A stretch of DNA of 64,000 nt from Lysinibacillus sp. FSL M8-0337 (GTDB taxonomy: Bacteria; Bacillota; Bacilli; Bacillales_A; Planococcaceae): assembly GCF_038593855.1 (NCBI RefSeq), contig NZ_CP151996.1, forward strand, positions 1,550,001 to 1,614,000. The letters are read 5' to 3'. Under the pieces are notes generated by a model that worked only from the letters and a program-made list of their open reading frames with translations, searched no databases and was not told the origin of the DNA. Positions 38,471 through 46,777 of the stretch are shown here, in pieces; position 1 is the first letter of the stretch; each line of letters opens with the position of its first letter. Both the position numbers and the translations under genes were made by a program.

Positions 38471-39871
38471 ATGAAAAAAATCATTCAAGGTGGACGAGTC
38501 GCAACTGCTTCAGATGTCTACGAAGCAGATATTCTTATTGAGAACGGAATCATTGTACAGATAGGTAAAAATTTATCTGTTGCAGGTGCGGAAATCATTG
38601 ATGCGACTGGTAAATACGTAATGCCAGGAGGAATTGATCCACATACCCATTTAGATATGCCTTTTAATAATACAGTAACAGACGATGATTGGAAATCAGG
38701 CACGATAGCGGCTGCGTTTGGCGGCACCACAACGATTTTAGACTTTTGTTTAACAGCAGGTGAAGAGAAACTTTCTACGGCTGTTGAAAAATGGCATGAA
38801 AAAGCAAAAGGGAAATCTGCGATTGATTATGGATTCCATTTAATGATTGGAGATTTAACACCACAGACAGAAGCGGAATTACCCGTGTTACTAGAGCAAG
38901 AGGGAATTACCTCTGTAAAGGTTTTTATGGCCTATGCAAAAGAATTCCAAGCGACAGATCGCACGCTTTTTAAAGCGTTTAAGATTGCAAAAGATGTTGG
39001 GGCGATTGTTATGGTGCACTGTGAAAATGGTTCGGTTATCGATGAGCTTGTCGAAGAGGCAAGACGTGCGGGACATAAAGAACCAATTTATCATGCACTT
39101 ACACGTCCAGCACAATTAGAAGGGGAAGCCACAAAACGCGCGATTGAACTAGCGCATATAGCAGGTGCTACGCTGTATGTAGTACATGTAACTTGTAAAG
39201 AAGCGGTAGACGAAATTATCGCAGCGCGTGAAAAAGGATATGACGTCTATGGCGAAACATGTCCACCTTATTTAACATTAGACCAGTCTGCTTTAGCACA
39301 ACCAGGCTTTGAAGGGGCGAAATATGTATGGTCACCACCACTTCGTCCGAAATACCATCAGGAACATCTATGGCATGCCTTAAAAGCGAAGCAATTACAA
39401 ACAATTGGTTCCGATCAATGCTCGTTTAGTTTTAACGGCAAAAAGCAATTAGGCTTAAATGATTTTTCTAAAATTCCGAATGGTGGACCGTTTATTGAAG
39501 ATCGCTTTAGTATTTTATATTCAGAAGGGGTTGCCAAAGGGAAAATAACAGTCAATGAATTTGTGGATATGATTGCTACAAATGCTGCAAAAGTTTTTGG
39601 TCTGTTTCCACAAAAAGGGACAATTGCTATTGGTTCTGACGCAGATATCGTGATTTTCGATCCTAATGTAAAACGCGAAATTTCAGCAAAAACCCATCAT
39701 ATGAATGTGGACTACAATCCATATGAAGGTTGGGAAGTGACGGGTGAACCGGTTACTGTGCTTGTCCGTGGTGACTATGTTATTAAAGAGAAAGAATTTG
39801 TTGGTGTACTAGGCAGTGGTCGCTATATCAAACGCCAATTGAAAACGGCTGCGGAAACGATAAAAATCTAA
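38471..39871 (+). CDS. hydA: Dihydropyrimidinase (D-hydantoinase)
   Basis: Ring-opening hydrolase converting dihydrouracil or dihydrothymine to N-carbamoyl-beta-amino acids. 466 residues, amidohydrolase superfamily with two metal ions. Ligands visible: HTH in GGIDPHTHLDMPF near 55-67, the carboxylated Lys in SVKVFMAYAKEF near 148-159, His in MVHCENGSVI near 181 and LYVVHVTCKEA near 237, Asp in GSDQCSF near 315-321. AAAGGTAGG precedes ATG 38471. It lies between the amidohydrolase and preT genes, as in uracil reductive degradation clusters. Confidence 0.94.
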   Translation: MKKIIQGGRVATASDVYEADILIENGIIVQIGKNLSVAGAEIIDATGKYVMPGGIDPHTHLDMPFNNTVTDDDWKSGTIAAAFGGTTTILDFCLTAGEEKLSTAVEKWHEKAKGKSAIDYGFHLMIGDLTPQTEAELPVLLEQEGITSVKVFMAYAKEFQATDRTLFKAFKIAKDVGAIVMVHCENGSVIDELVEEARRAGHKEPIYHALTRPAQLEGEATKRAIELAHIAGATLYVVHVTCKEAVDEIIAAREKGYDVYGETCPPYLTLDQSALAQPGFEGAKYVWSPPLRPKYHQEHLWHALKAKQLQTIGSDQCSFSFNGKKQLGLNDFSKIPNGGPFIEDRFSILYSEGVAKGKITVNEFVDMIATNAAKVFGLFPQKGTIAIGSDADIVIFDPNVKREISAKTHHMNVDYNPYEGWEVTGEPVTVLVRGDYVIKEKEFVGVLGSGRYIKRQLKTAAETIKI

Positions 39872-39985
39872 CTTGTTTTTGCAAATATTCCGTGTGGCTT
39901 CAACACTGTTGTCATACATTCAATGTAGCACCTTTCAAGCAGGATTTAAACAATCATACAAAGGTGTAATTGAGAAATAGGCATG

Positions 39986-40020
39986 GCCGATTGTTTTTAC
40001 TGGAGAACAAAACAATCGGC
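39986..40020 (+). other. Hairpin between hydA and preT
   Basis: GCCGATTGTTTT and AAAACAATCGGC form a perfect 12-bp stem with an 11-nt loop. No T-run follows. It may set mRNA processing or relative expression inside the pyrimidine operon. Confidence 0.6.
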
Positions 40021-40068
40021 TATTAAACAATGGCAAGTTCAACAAGAACACATGAGGGGGATGTAGAA

Positions 40069-41436
40069 ATGGTTCCGATGCAAGAGCATGCAATGACCAA
40101 GCTACTTCAACGTAATTTTGTTGAGTTAACAAGTCGAATGACCAAAAATGAAGCAATGGAAGAAGCAAATCGTTGCCTTTATTGTTATGATGCACCCTGT
40201 ATTAAAGCTTGTCCAACAAGCATTCAAATCCCGAATTTCATAAAAAAAATTGCATCAGGGAATATGAAGGGTTCTGCCACTACTATATTAGAAGCAAACC
40301 CAATTGGTGCAAGTTGTGCAAGAGTTTGTCCAACAGAAGAGCTCTGTGAAGGAGCCTGTGTGTTAAATTCCTCAACAAAGCCAATAAAAATCGGAGAACT
40401 ACAGCGTTATGCGACAGATTGGGCGATGGAGACAGGTGCACAGCTATTTAAGAAAGGCGAAAGTAATGGACTGAAAGTAGCCATTATTGGAGCGGGTCCA
40501 GCTGGTCTTTCGGCGGCGCGTGAGCTTAGTCGGTTTGGCTATAGTGTCACAATCTATGAGGCTGAATCAAAGGCAGGTGGTTTAGGAAGCTATGGTATCG
40601 TGTCGTTCCGCTTACCAAATGAGGTAGCTGATTGGGAAGTTGAGCAAATTGTCAAACTAGGTGTGAACATTCAAACAAACACGACAGTAGGTATCGACAT
40701 CTCTGCTGAGGATATATTAGCACAATATGACAGTGTTATTTTAGCAGTCGGTATGGGGGCTGTGCCACATCTCGGCATCAAAGGAGAAGATCTGTTAGGC
40801 GTACATGATGCCATTGAATTTGTAAAACAAACAAAAGTGGGAGCGCTTCCAACTGATTTAGTAGGGAAACGTGTAGCTGTTATTGGCGCTGGGAATACCG
40901 CAATTGATGGTGCTACTTGTGCCGTACGGTTAGGTGCGGATAATGTGAAAATACTTTATAGAAGAACGCAAAAAGAAATGACCGCATACAAATTTGAATT
41001 TGAATTTGCCAAGCAAGATGGCGTGGAGTTTCAATGGTTAACAGCGCCGAAAAAAATCATCGGCAATGATGCAGGTGAAGTGATTGGCATTGAATGCGTT
41101 CACATGAAACTCACTGAAGCAGGAGCGGATGGTCGTCAAAGACCAGAAGAGATTGCAGGATCTAATTTTATTTTAAGGGTTGATGCAGTTATTAAAGCAA
41201 TTGGTCAAACGCGTTTTGTGTCATTGATTGAAGCGTTTGGCTTACAGCATACAAATGGTGTTGTCGATATTGATGAAATGACGATGCAAACATCGAATGA
41301 AAAAGTGTTTGCATGTGGGGATGTTGTTTTTGGCAACGGACAAGGAGAGGCAATGGTTGTAACAGCGGTTCAGCAAGGAAAAGATGCCGCTTATAAGATT
41401 CATGAACGTTTAAGAAAACCAAGCGAGATTGCATAA
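40069..41436 (+). CDS. preT: NAD(P)-dependent dihydropyrimidine dehydrogenase subunit PreT
   Basis: FAD/Fe-S electron-input subunit that oxidises NAD(P)H and passes electrons to PreA. 455 residues. N-terminal Fe-S domain with CLYCYDAPCIKACPTSIQIP near 42-61 and CARVCPTEELCEGACV near 83-98. FAD site VAIIGAGPAGLSAARELSRF near 140-159, NAD(P) site VAVIGAGNTAIDGATCAVRL near 269-288, and the C-terminal ACGDVVFGNG. The layout equals the N-terminal half of mammalian dihydropyrimidine dehydrogenase and GltD. ATG 40069 is chosen because GAGGGGG lies 8 nt upstream. preA starts 13 nt after its stop. Confidence 0.92.
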   Translation: MVPMQEHAMTKLLQRNFVELTSRMTKNEAMEEANRCLYCYDAPCIKACPTSIQIPNFIKKIASGNMKGSATTILEANPIGASCARVCPTEELCEGACVLNSSTKPIKIGELQRYATDWAMETGAQLFKKGESNGLKVAIIGAGPAGLSAARELSRFGYSVTIYEAESKAGGLGSYGIVSFRLPNEVADWEVEQIVKLGVNIQTNTTVGIDISAEDILAQYDSVILAVGMGAVPHLGIKGEDLLGVHDAIEFVKQTKVGALPTDLVGKRVAVIGAGNTAIDGATCAVRLGADNVKILYRRTQKEMTAYKFEFEFAKQDGVEFQWLTAPKKIIGNDAGEVIGIECVHMKLTEAGADGRQRPEEIAGSNFILRVDAVIKAIGQTRFVSLIEAFGLQHTNGVVDIDEMTMQTSNEKVFACGDVVFGNGQGEAMVVTAVQQGKDAAYKIHERLRKPSEIA

Positions 41437-41449
41437 GGGGGGAAGTGAC

Positions 41450-42712
41450 ATGGCAGATTTACGAATTGATTTAGCGGGAATCAAATCACCCAATCCATTT
41501 TGGCTTGCATCGGCACCACCTACGAACTCAGGCTATCAAGTGCAGCGTGCATTTGAAGCAGGGTGGGGTGGTGCAGTGTGGAAAACATTGGGGGAACCGA
41601 TTTTAAATGTTTCTTCACGATTTGCAGCGGTTAGTTATAACGGACAACGTGTGGCTGGTTTTAATAATATTGAATTAATAACCGATCGCCCGTTGGAGGT
41701 AAATTTAAAAGAGATTTATGAAACGAAAAAAAGGTTTCCTCATCACGCCATTATTGCTTCCCTTATGGTAGAACCTAAGCAAGAAAAGTGGCATGAAATT
41801 GTGAAACGCGTAGAAGATGTGGGGGTAGATGGTCTTGAGCTTAACTTTGGTTGTCCACATGGCATGGCAGAACGAGGAATGGGCTCCGCCTCTGGTCAAG
41901 TACCTGAATTGGTGGAAAAGCAAACGTACTGGGTGAAGGAAGTGGCACGTACGCCGGTTATTGTGAAGCTAACACCTAATATTACAGATATAACCGTAAC
42001 GGCTGAAGCAGCAACAAGGGGTGGCGCAGATGCCATTAGTATGATTAATACCATTAATAGCTTAGCGGGTGTTGATTTAGATACTTGGTATACAGTCCCT
42101 CATGTTGCGGGTAAGGGTGCGCATGGTGGCTATTGTGGTCCAGCTGTTAAACCGATTGCCCTTAATATGGTAGCAGAGTGTGCTCGTAATCCTCACATTC
42201 AGGTTCCAATATCGGGTATAGGTGGTATTTCCAATTGGCAAGATGCAGCCGAGTTTATATTAATGGGTGCAACGGGTGTGCAAGTTTGTACAGCAGCCAT
42301 GCATCACGGATTTAGTATTGTTGAAGATATGATTGATGGACTAAATAATTATTTAGATGATAAGGGAATTTCATCGGTAAAGGAATTAGTTGGTCGCTCG
42401 GTGCCTCGTTATTCAGACTGGGGCAATCTAGATTTAAACTATAAAATCGTTGCAGAAATTAATAATGATGTATGTATTAACTGTAATAAGTGCCATATTG
42501 CATGCGAAGATACATCTCATCAATGTATCGATTTATATACGGAAAACGGGCAGCCCATGCTAAAAGTTCGCGAAGAAGATTGCGTTGGTTGTAATTTATG
42601 TTCGATTGTGTGTCCGGTTGATGGAGCAATATCCATGGTCGAAAAACAATCCGCCATTGCACCAATGACTTGGAATGAGCGTCAAATGTTAATGAATAGT
42701 CTATCTAAATAA
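41450..42712 (+). CDS. preA: NAD(P)-dependent dihydropyrimidine dehydrogenase subunit PreA
   Basis: Catalytic subunit reducing uracil or thymine to the 5,6-dihydro form. 420 residues: a dihydroorotate-dehydrogenase-like FMN barrel (about 1-320; NFGCPHGMAERGMGSASGQ at 132-150, IVKLTPNITDI, GGISNWQDAAEFI) and a C-terminal ferredoxin domain with two [4Fe-4S] sites (CINCNKCHIAC, CVGCNLCSIVCP). In mammalian enzymes the loop reads GMGLACGQ with a general-acid Cys; here the aligned residue is Ser148. ATG 41450 follows AAGGGGGGAAGTG. Works with PreT. Confidence 0.92.
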   Translation: MADLRIDLAGIKSPNPFWLASAPPTNSGYQVQRAFEAGWGGAVWKTLGEPILNVSSRFAAVSYNGQRVAGFNNIELITDRPLEVNLKEIYETKKRFPHHAIIASLMVEPKQEKWHEIVKRVEDVGVDGLELNFGCPHGMAERGMGSASGQVPELVEKQTYWVKEVARTPVIVKLTPNITDITVTAEAATRGGADAISMINTINSLAGVDLDTWYTVPHVAGKGAHGGYCGPAVKPIALNMVAECARNPHIQVPISGIGGISNWQDAAEFILMGATGVQVCTAAMHHGFSIVEDMIDGLNNYLDDKGISSVKELVGRSVPRYSDWGNLDLNYKIVAEINNDVCINCNKCHIACEDTSHQCIDLYTENGQPMLKVREEDCVGCNLCSIVCPVDGAISMVEKQSAIAPMTWNERQMLMNSLSK

Positions 42713-42999
42713 AAGGTTCAACTGTGTAAGGATTAACTGTGTTTCCACCTTCCTTGTAAATGATTTCGGAAAGGAAGGAAAGCCTCATGGAGTTGTCACG
42801 GAAATCTCTTTTATTCAGTAGAGCATTCTCCCATGTAAAAGCTAGCTGGAACAAAGTGCTATATTTCAGGGGATAATGATTCAATGTCTGAATAAATGCA
42901 TGCTGTCGGTGCATGGAACGAATAATGCGCGATAATTGTTGTTTCCTTATTCGGATTCCTTATGCCGATGCATAATCTATTCAAAAAGGAGCGAAATGT

Positions 43000-44520
43000 A
43001 TGGAACATGACGGGAATTATTTGAAATCCCCTGATTTACTTCCAGTGACACATCAACAAAGAAATATTGGAACATTCGGTTTTGCAGTCATTTGGATAGG
43101 AATGGCTATTGTATTAGCTGCATTTGCAATTGGTGGTTCTGCAATTATGAGTTTACCTTTGCCGATGGTTATTTTAGCTACATTGATTGGTTCTTGTTTA
43201 ATCGGTGTATTTATGACATTGATTGGTGATATCGGGATTGAGCATGGCTTATCCTTCCCTGTATATATGCGTGCTCCATTCGGGACTTTTGGAACTCATA
43301 TTCCATCGTTAGTGCGGGGCGTGACAGCAGCCTGTTGGTTTGGTATAAACACCTATTTCGGGGCTATGGCTATCAATGGTATTCTCAATTTACTGTTTGA
43401 TTTTAATAACTGGTTTCTATGTTTTCTAGTCTTTGCTGCCTTACAATTATTTAATACTTCCTTAGGTATTAAATCAATTGAGCGATTTGCAGATTTAGCA
43501 GCTCCGATTATTATTTTAATTTCCTGCTGGATGTATATAACATTAGCAGATGCGGCAACAACACAAGGCAAAGATGTGTGGACTTGGGTTGAGACGCCAA
43601 CTACGGGTATGGCGGCATTTACAGCATTTATGATTGTTATCATGGCAAATATGGGATTCTGGGCTACGTTAGCCGCTGATATGCCCTCATTGTCTCGCTT
43701 CTTTAAAGCACCTAAAAATGAGCGCAATTGGTTTAAACGGAACAAAACTCAGTTAGTCGGTTCTTTAATTGTAATGCCCATCACGAATACATTTATCGTT
43801 ACAATAGGCGCCGTTTGTTATATGGCTGTAGCATCGGCAGATCCAATCAATGCATTACAGCAAAGTGCAAGTGGCTTTATCCTGGGAATTTTGTTATTAA
43901 TGATTGTCTTAGCGCAATGGTCAACGAATACGTCTGCTAATGTGATTCCAGCAGCTACTATTTTCTCTAATATTGGCGGTCCAAAAGTACCGTTTTGGGT
44001 TGGCGTTGTAATTGCGGGTGTAATAGGAATTCTTGCACAACCATGGAGCTTATTTGATGTTTTAGTCAACGCACTCTTAATTATAGGTGGTATTTTAACA
44101 GCCATTGTTGGTATTTTATACGCAGATTATTATTTAATTCGAAAAAGACGCATCAATGTCAAAGACTTGTATGAGCTAAACGGTCAATTCAAATATATGA
44201 ATGGCTTTAATTTAGCTGGCTTAATCGCTTGGGTTATCGGCGGTGTCATTGCAAATATTTTCTCTGCTTATTCGTCACTAGTTGGTTTTATTGTTGGAGC
44301 GCTTGTTTACTATGTGTTAGCGAAGTACTGGTGGTTTAAAAAGTATCCTCAAGCTGAATTAGAAGATCCAAGTGATGCGAAGTATTTAGGGATTACAGCT
44401 GGTCATAACTTGGATGAACTATTTGGGCAAGATTTGGTGCCACAGCCCGCAGTTGGCTCAGATGACGCTAAGACAGTAGATCAAACGGAACCACTTTTAG
44501 AAGTAAAAGGTGCTGATTAG
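43000..44520 (+). CDS. NCS1-family nucleobase permease
   Basis: Integral membrane protein of 506 residues with about 12 transmembrane helices. It matches nucleobase:cation symporter-1 transporters (Fur/Mhp1/PucI/CodB type): GTFGFAVIWIGMAI near the N-terminus, GLSFPVYMRAPFGTFGTHIP near 85-104, RGVTAACWFGINTYFGAMAI near 108-127, and QWSTNTSANVIPAATIFS near 306-323. By its place directly after preTA it most likely imports uracil, thymine or a dihydropyrimidine; allantoin or hydantoin are alternatives. AAAAGGAG precedes ATG 43000. The 287-bp gap before it holds a hairpin (CCTTCCTT/AAGGAAGG, 42748-42778) but no gene. Confidence 0.9.
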   Translation: MEHDGNYLKSPDLLPVTHQQRNIGTFGFAVIWIGMAIVLAAFAIGGSAIMSLPLPMVILATLIGSCLIGVFMTLIGDIGIEHGLSFPVYMRAPFGTFGTHIPSLVRGVTAACWFGINTYFGAMAINGILNLLFDFNNWFLCFLVFAALQLFNTSLGIKSIERFADLAAPIIILISCWMYITLADAATTQGKDVWTWVETPTTGMAAFTAFMIVIMANMGFWATLAADMPSLSRFFKAPKNERNWFKRNKTQLVGSLIVMPITNTFIVTIGAVCYMAVASADPINALQQSASGFILGILLLMIVLAQWSTNTSANVIPAATIFSNIGGPKVPFWVGVVIAGVIGILAQPWSLFDVLVNALLIIGGILTAIVGILYADYYLIRKRRINVKDLYELNGQFKYMNGFNLAGLIAWVIGGVIANIFSAYSSLVGFIVGALVYYVLAKYWWFKKYPQAELEDPSDAKYLGITAGHNLDELFGQDLVPQPAVGSDDAKTVDQTEPLLEVKGAD

Positions 44521-44540
44521 TAGAGAGAAGGGGTGAGCGT

Positions 44541-44750
44541 ATGTCTGATTTCTTACAAAGTACGGAAGAAATCAAGAAAGTGGATGATTTTTTAGACAGC
44601 GGCTTTAAAATACAATATGTCTATGAAAACTTAAGTGGCATGTTTGTAGAATTTGCACGGCAGGAAGAAGTTGTACATTTGCAAATTCTTACAGCGGATG
44701 CCCGCAAATATTTTGCCGCAAAACTTCAGGAACAAACCTTATTGCAATAG
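44541..44750 (+). CDS. Small protein of unknown function in the pyrimidine cluster
   Basis: 69 residues, soluble, slightly acidic, with no signal peptide or membrane helix. The N-terminal half is helical (FLQSTEEIKKVDDFLDSGFK); a strand-like YENLSGMFVEFAR and then a helical C-terminus with DARKYFAAKLQEQTLL. I do not recognise the family. A strong ribosome binding site (GAAGGGGTGA) lies 8 nt upstream, and it is 20 bp after the permease, so it is likely co-transcribed and translated. The following hairpin acts as terminator. A role tied to pyrimidine uptake or breakdown is inference only. Confidence 0.7.
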   Translation: MSDFLQSTEEIKKVDDFLDSGFKIQYVYENLSGMFVEFARQEEVVHLQILTADARKYFAAKLQEQTLLQ

Positions 44751-44755
44751 ATATA

Positions 44756-44806
44756 GCGTAAGCCGCAACCTCTGCTACCACGCAGATTGTTGCGGCTTAC
44801 GTTTTA
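44756..44806 (+). terminator. Terminator of the pyrimidine operon, containing repeat core
   Basis: CGTAAGCCGCAAC (44757-44769) and GTTGCGGCTTACG (44789-44801) form a perfect 13-bp stem followed by TTTT. The arm sequence GTAAGCCGCAAC is also the conserved core of the MITE-like repeat (2165-2176 and 23283-23294). Confidence 0.8.
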
Positions 44807-44847
44807 TGCGTTGCCACAAGGAGCAACACAGCTTTTAAATTGTTTGT

Positions 44848-44869
44848 AAATTGTTTGAGTGACTGGCAC
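44848..44869 (-). repeat. 22-nt dispersed repeat, copy 3 (3' end of permease gene)
   Basis: On the minus strand GTGCCAGTCACTCAAACAATTT, 20 of 22 bases matching the copy at 53641. It begins 3 nt after the stop of the minus-strand permease gene and reads in the same direction as that gene. Confidence 0.78.
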
Positions 44870-44872
44870 GAT

Positions 44873-46258
44873 TTAATTCATCGTGCTATGCTTTCGTCCA
44901 TATACAAAGTACACAATTAAACCGAATACAAACCAAAGTCCACAAGCAATCCATGTATGAATAGATAGCTGGGAAATTAAAAATAAGCACATCAAGAATG
45001 ACAGAATCGGTAGTACAGGGAAGAACGGTACTTTAAAACCACCTGATGGAATATTTACGTTTTTACGTAAATAAATGACGCCTATCGAAACGATTGTGAA
45101 AGCTACTAACGTACCCATATTGACAAGTTCAGTAAGCTTCGATAACGGGACAAAGCCGGCGCAGAAGGCTACAAGTATAGCGAATACCCAAGTGTTCTTG
45201 ACAGGGGTTTTAAACTTAGGACTCAGTTCAGCCATACTTTTTGGTAGTAAACCATCACGACCTAACGCATATAGCAAGCGTGTCCCCCCATAGGACATAA
45301 CAAGGATAACCGTCATCATACCTACAACGGCACCAAGGGAAATAATACCCGCAATCCAGTCTTGATGAACGAGTTGCATAACATAGCTGACAGGATCACT
45401 AACGTTAAGATCTGTGTAAGGCACCATACCTGTTAATACAAGTGAAACGACAACATAAAGAACTGTACATATTAATAAGGAGCCAATAATACCAATTGGC
45501 ATATTACGTTGAGGATTTTTTACTTCTTCAGCTGCTGATGAAACAGCATCAAACCCAAGATAAGCGAAAAATACAAGAGCAGCGCCACTTAATACACCAC
45601 TTACGCCAAACGGAAGAAACGGTTGCCAATTTGTTGGTTCAACGTAAAATACACCAACGCCAATAAATAGTAAAATGACGCCCACCTTCAAAAAGACCAT
45701 AATGGAATTTAATCGAGTGGATTCTTTTATGCCAAGCATTAAGAAAAAGGCTGTGGCAAAAATAATAACGATGGCTGGTAAATTGATATACGTACCAGCG
45801 GAAGGGTTAAATGACCCTGAGATTGCTGTTGGTAGCGAAATATTAAAGCCAGCAAGTAGCGCACTTAAATACGATGACCATCCAGTTGCAACGGCTGCAA
45901 CAGCTAATCCATACTCTAATAACAGTGCCCAGCCAACTAGCCAAGCAACGATTTCACCAAATACAATATAACCATACGTATAGGCACTCCCTGTGACAGG
46001 TACACTTGATGAAAACTCAGAATAACACATACCCGCTAACGCACAGACGATGGCTGCTATGATAAATGAAAAAACAATTCCAGGACCTGCATGGGTAGCA
46101 GACACCGTTCCAGGCAAGATAAATATCCCTGTGCCAACAATTGCGCCCACACCAAGCAATATCAGGTCAAAAGCCCCTAGCGATTGTTTAAGCTGAATGG
46201 TTCCTTCTTTTTTTAATAAATCCGCTATATTTTTTCTTCTAAATAATAAATTTCTCAC
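44873..46258 (-). CDS. APC-superfamily amino acid permease (YfnA/CAT type)
   Basis: 461 residues with about 12 transmembrane helices. The N-terminal LGAFDLILLGVGAIVGTGIF near 27-46 and GPGIVFSFIIAAIVCALAGM near 58-77 are typical of the cationic amino acid transporter branch (B. subtilis YfnA). FFAYLGFDAVSSAAEEVKNP near 227-246 is another family block. It imports amino acids; the substrate cannot be fixed from sequence. AGAGG lies 6 nt before ATG 46258. A promoter candidate is at 46292-46320. Confidence 0.88.
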   Translation of the reverse strand: MRNLLFRRKNIADLLKKEGTIQLKQSLGAFDLILLGVGAIVGTGIFILPGTVSATHAGPGIVFSFIIAAIVCALAGMCYSEFSSSVPVTGSAYTYGYIVFGEIVAWLVGWALLLEYGLAVAAVATGWSSYLSALLAGFNISLPTAISGSFNPSAGTYINLPAIVIIFATAFFLMLGIKESTRLNSIMVFLKVGVILLFIGVGVFYVEPTNWQPFLPFGVSGVLSGAALVFFAYLGFDAVSSAAEEVKNPQRNMPIGIIGSLLICTVLYVVVSLVLTGMVPYTDLNVSDPVSYVMQLVHQDWIAGIISLGAVVGMMTVILVMSYGGTRLLYALGRDGLLPKSMAELSPKFKTPVKNTWVFAILVAFCAGFVPLSKLTELVNMGTLVAFTIVSIGVIYLRKNVNIPSGGFKVPFFPVLPILSFLMCLFLISQLSIHTWIACGLWFVFGLIVYFVYGRKHSTMN

Positions 46259-46777
46259 ATGAAAGCCTCTTTTTCTTAGAAATATGTAAAAATCTTATAC
46301 TTTTTTGACATTCAGGTCAATTATTTATACGAATTCGAAGTGAAATTGGTCGAATTTTAAGAAATATTAAAATCTAAAGAAAAGAAAGAAGTTTTTTGGT
46401 ATAGGAATGATAATTATGAATATTCTGAAATAATAATACCATTAAAAAGAGCATTGAGTTTAAATATAATATTACGCTATTAATATAGTAATTGAGAGGG
46501 CACTATACATGGGAAAAGAAGGCAGTAATTTTAAGGATGTCTGTTTTTGTAGACAATTTATTATTTACTTATAACTTGATTTATATGGATTATTGGCTTC
46601 TGTAGTGGGGTGTAGATAAAGCCCTTTCAAAGAGAATATTAAACGATGTATTTATTATATTAAAATTAAAAAAATATTGTTTTTCCTAAAAATACATTTG
46701 TATTTTTGAGAAGAATTTATTATTATTTATAAAGTAATTTATCGTTCTTATATTAAGATAGAAAGAGGCGTATTCAA
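46259..46777. other. Divergent intergenic region between two permease genes
   Basis: 519 bp, very AT-rich, without gene-sized frames. It holds the minus-strand promoter below and a small perfect hairpin AAAAATACA-TT-TGTATTTTT (46688-46707) upstream of the plus-strand permease. Nothing else recognised. Confidence 0.5.
46292..46320 (-). promoter_or_regulatory. Probable promoter of the YfnA-type permease
   Basis: Minus strand TTGACC (46320-46315), 17-nt spacer, TAAGAT (46297-46292). The -35 region overlaps an imperfect palindrome TGACCTGAATGTCA, a possible operator. Confidence 0.5.
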
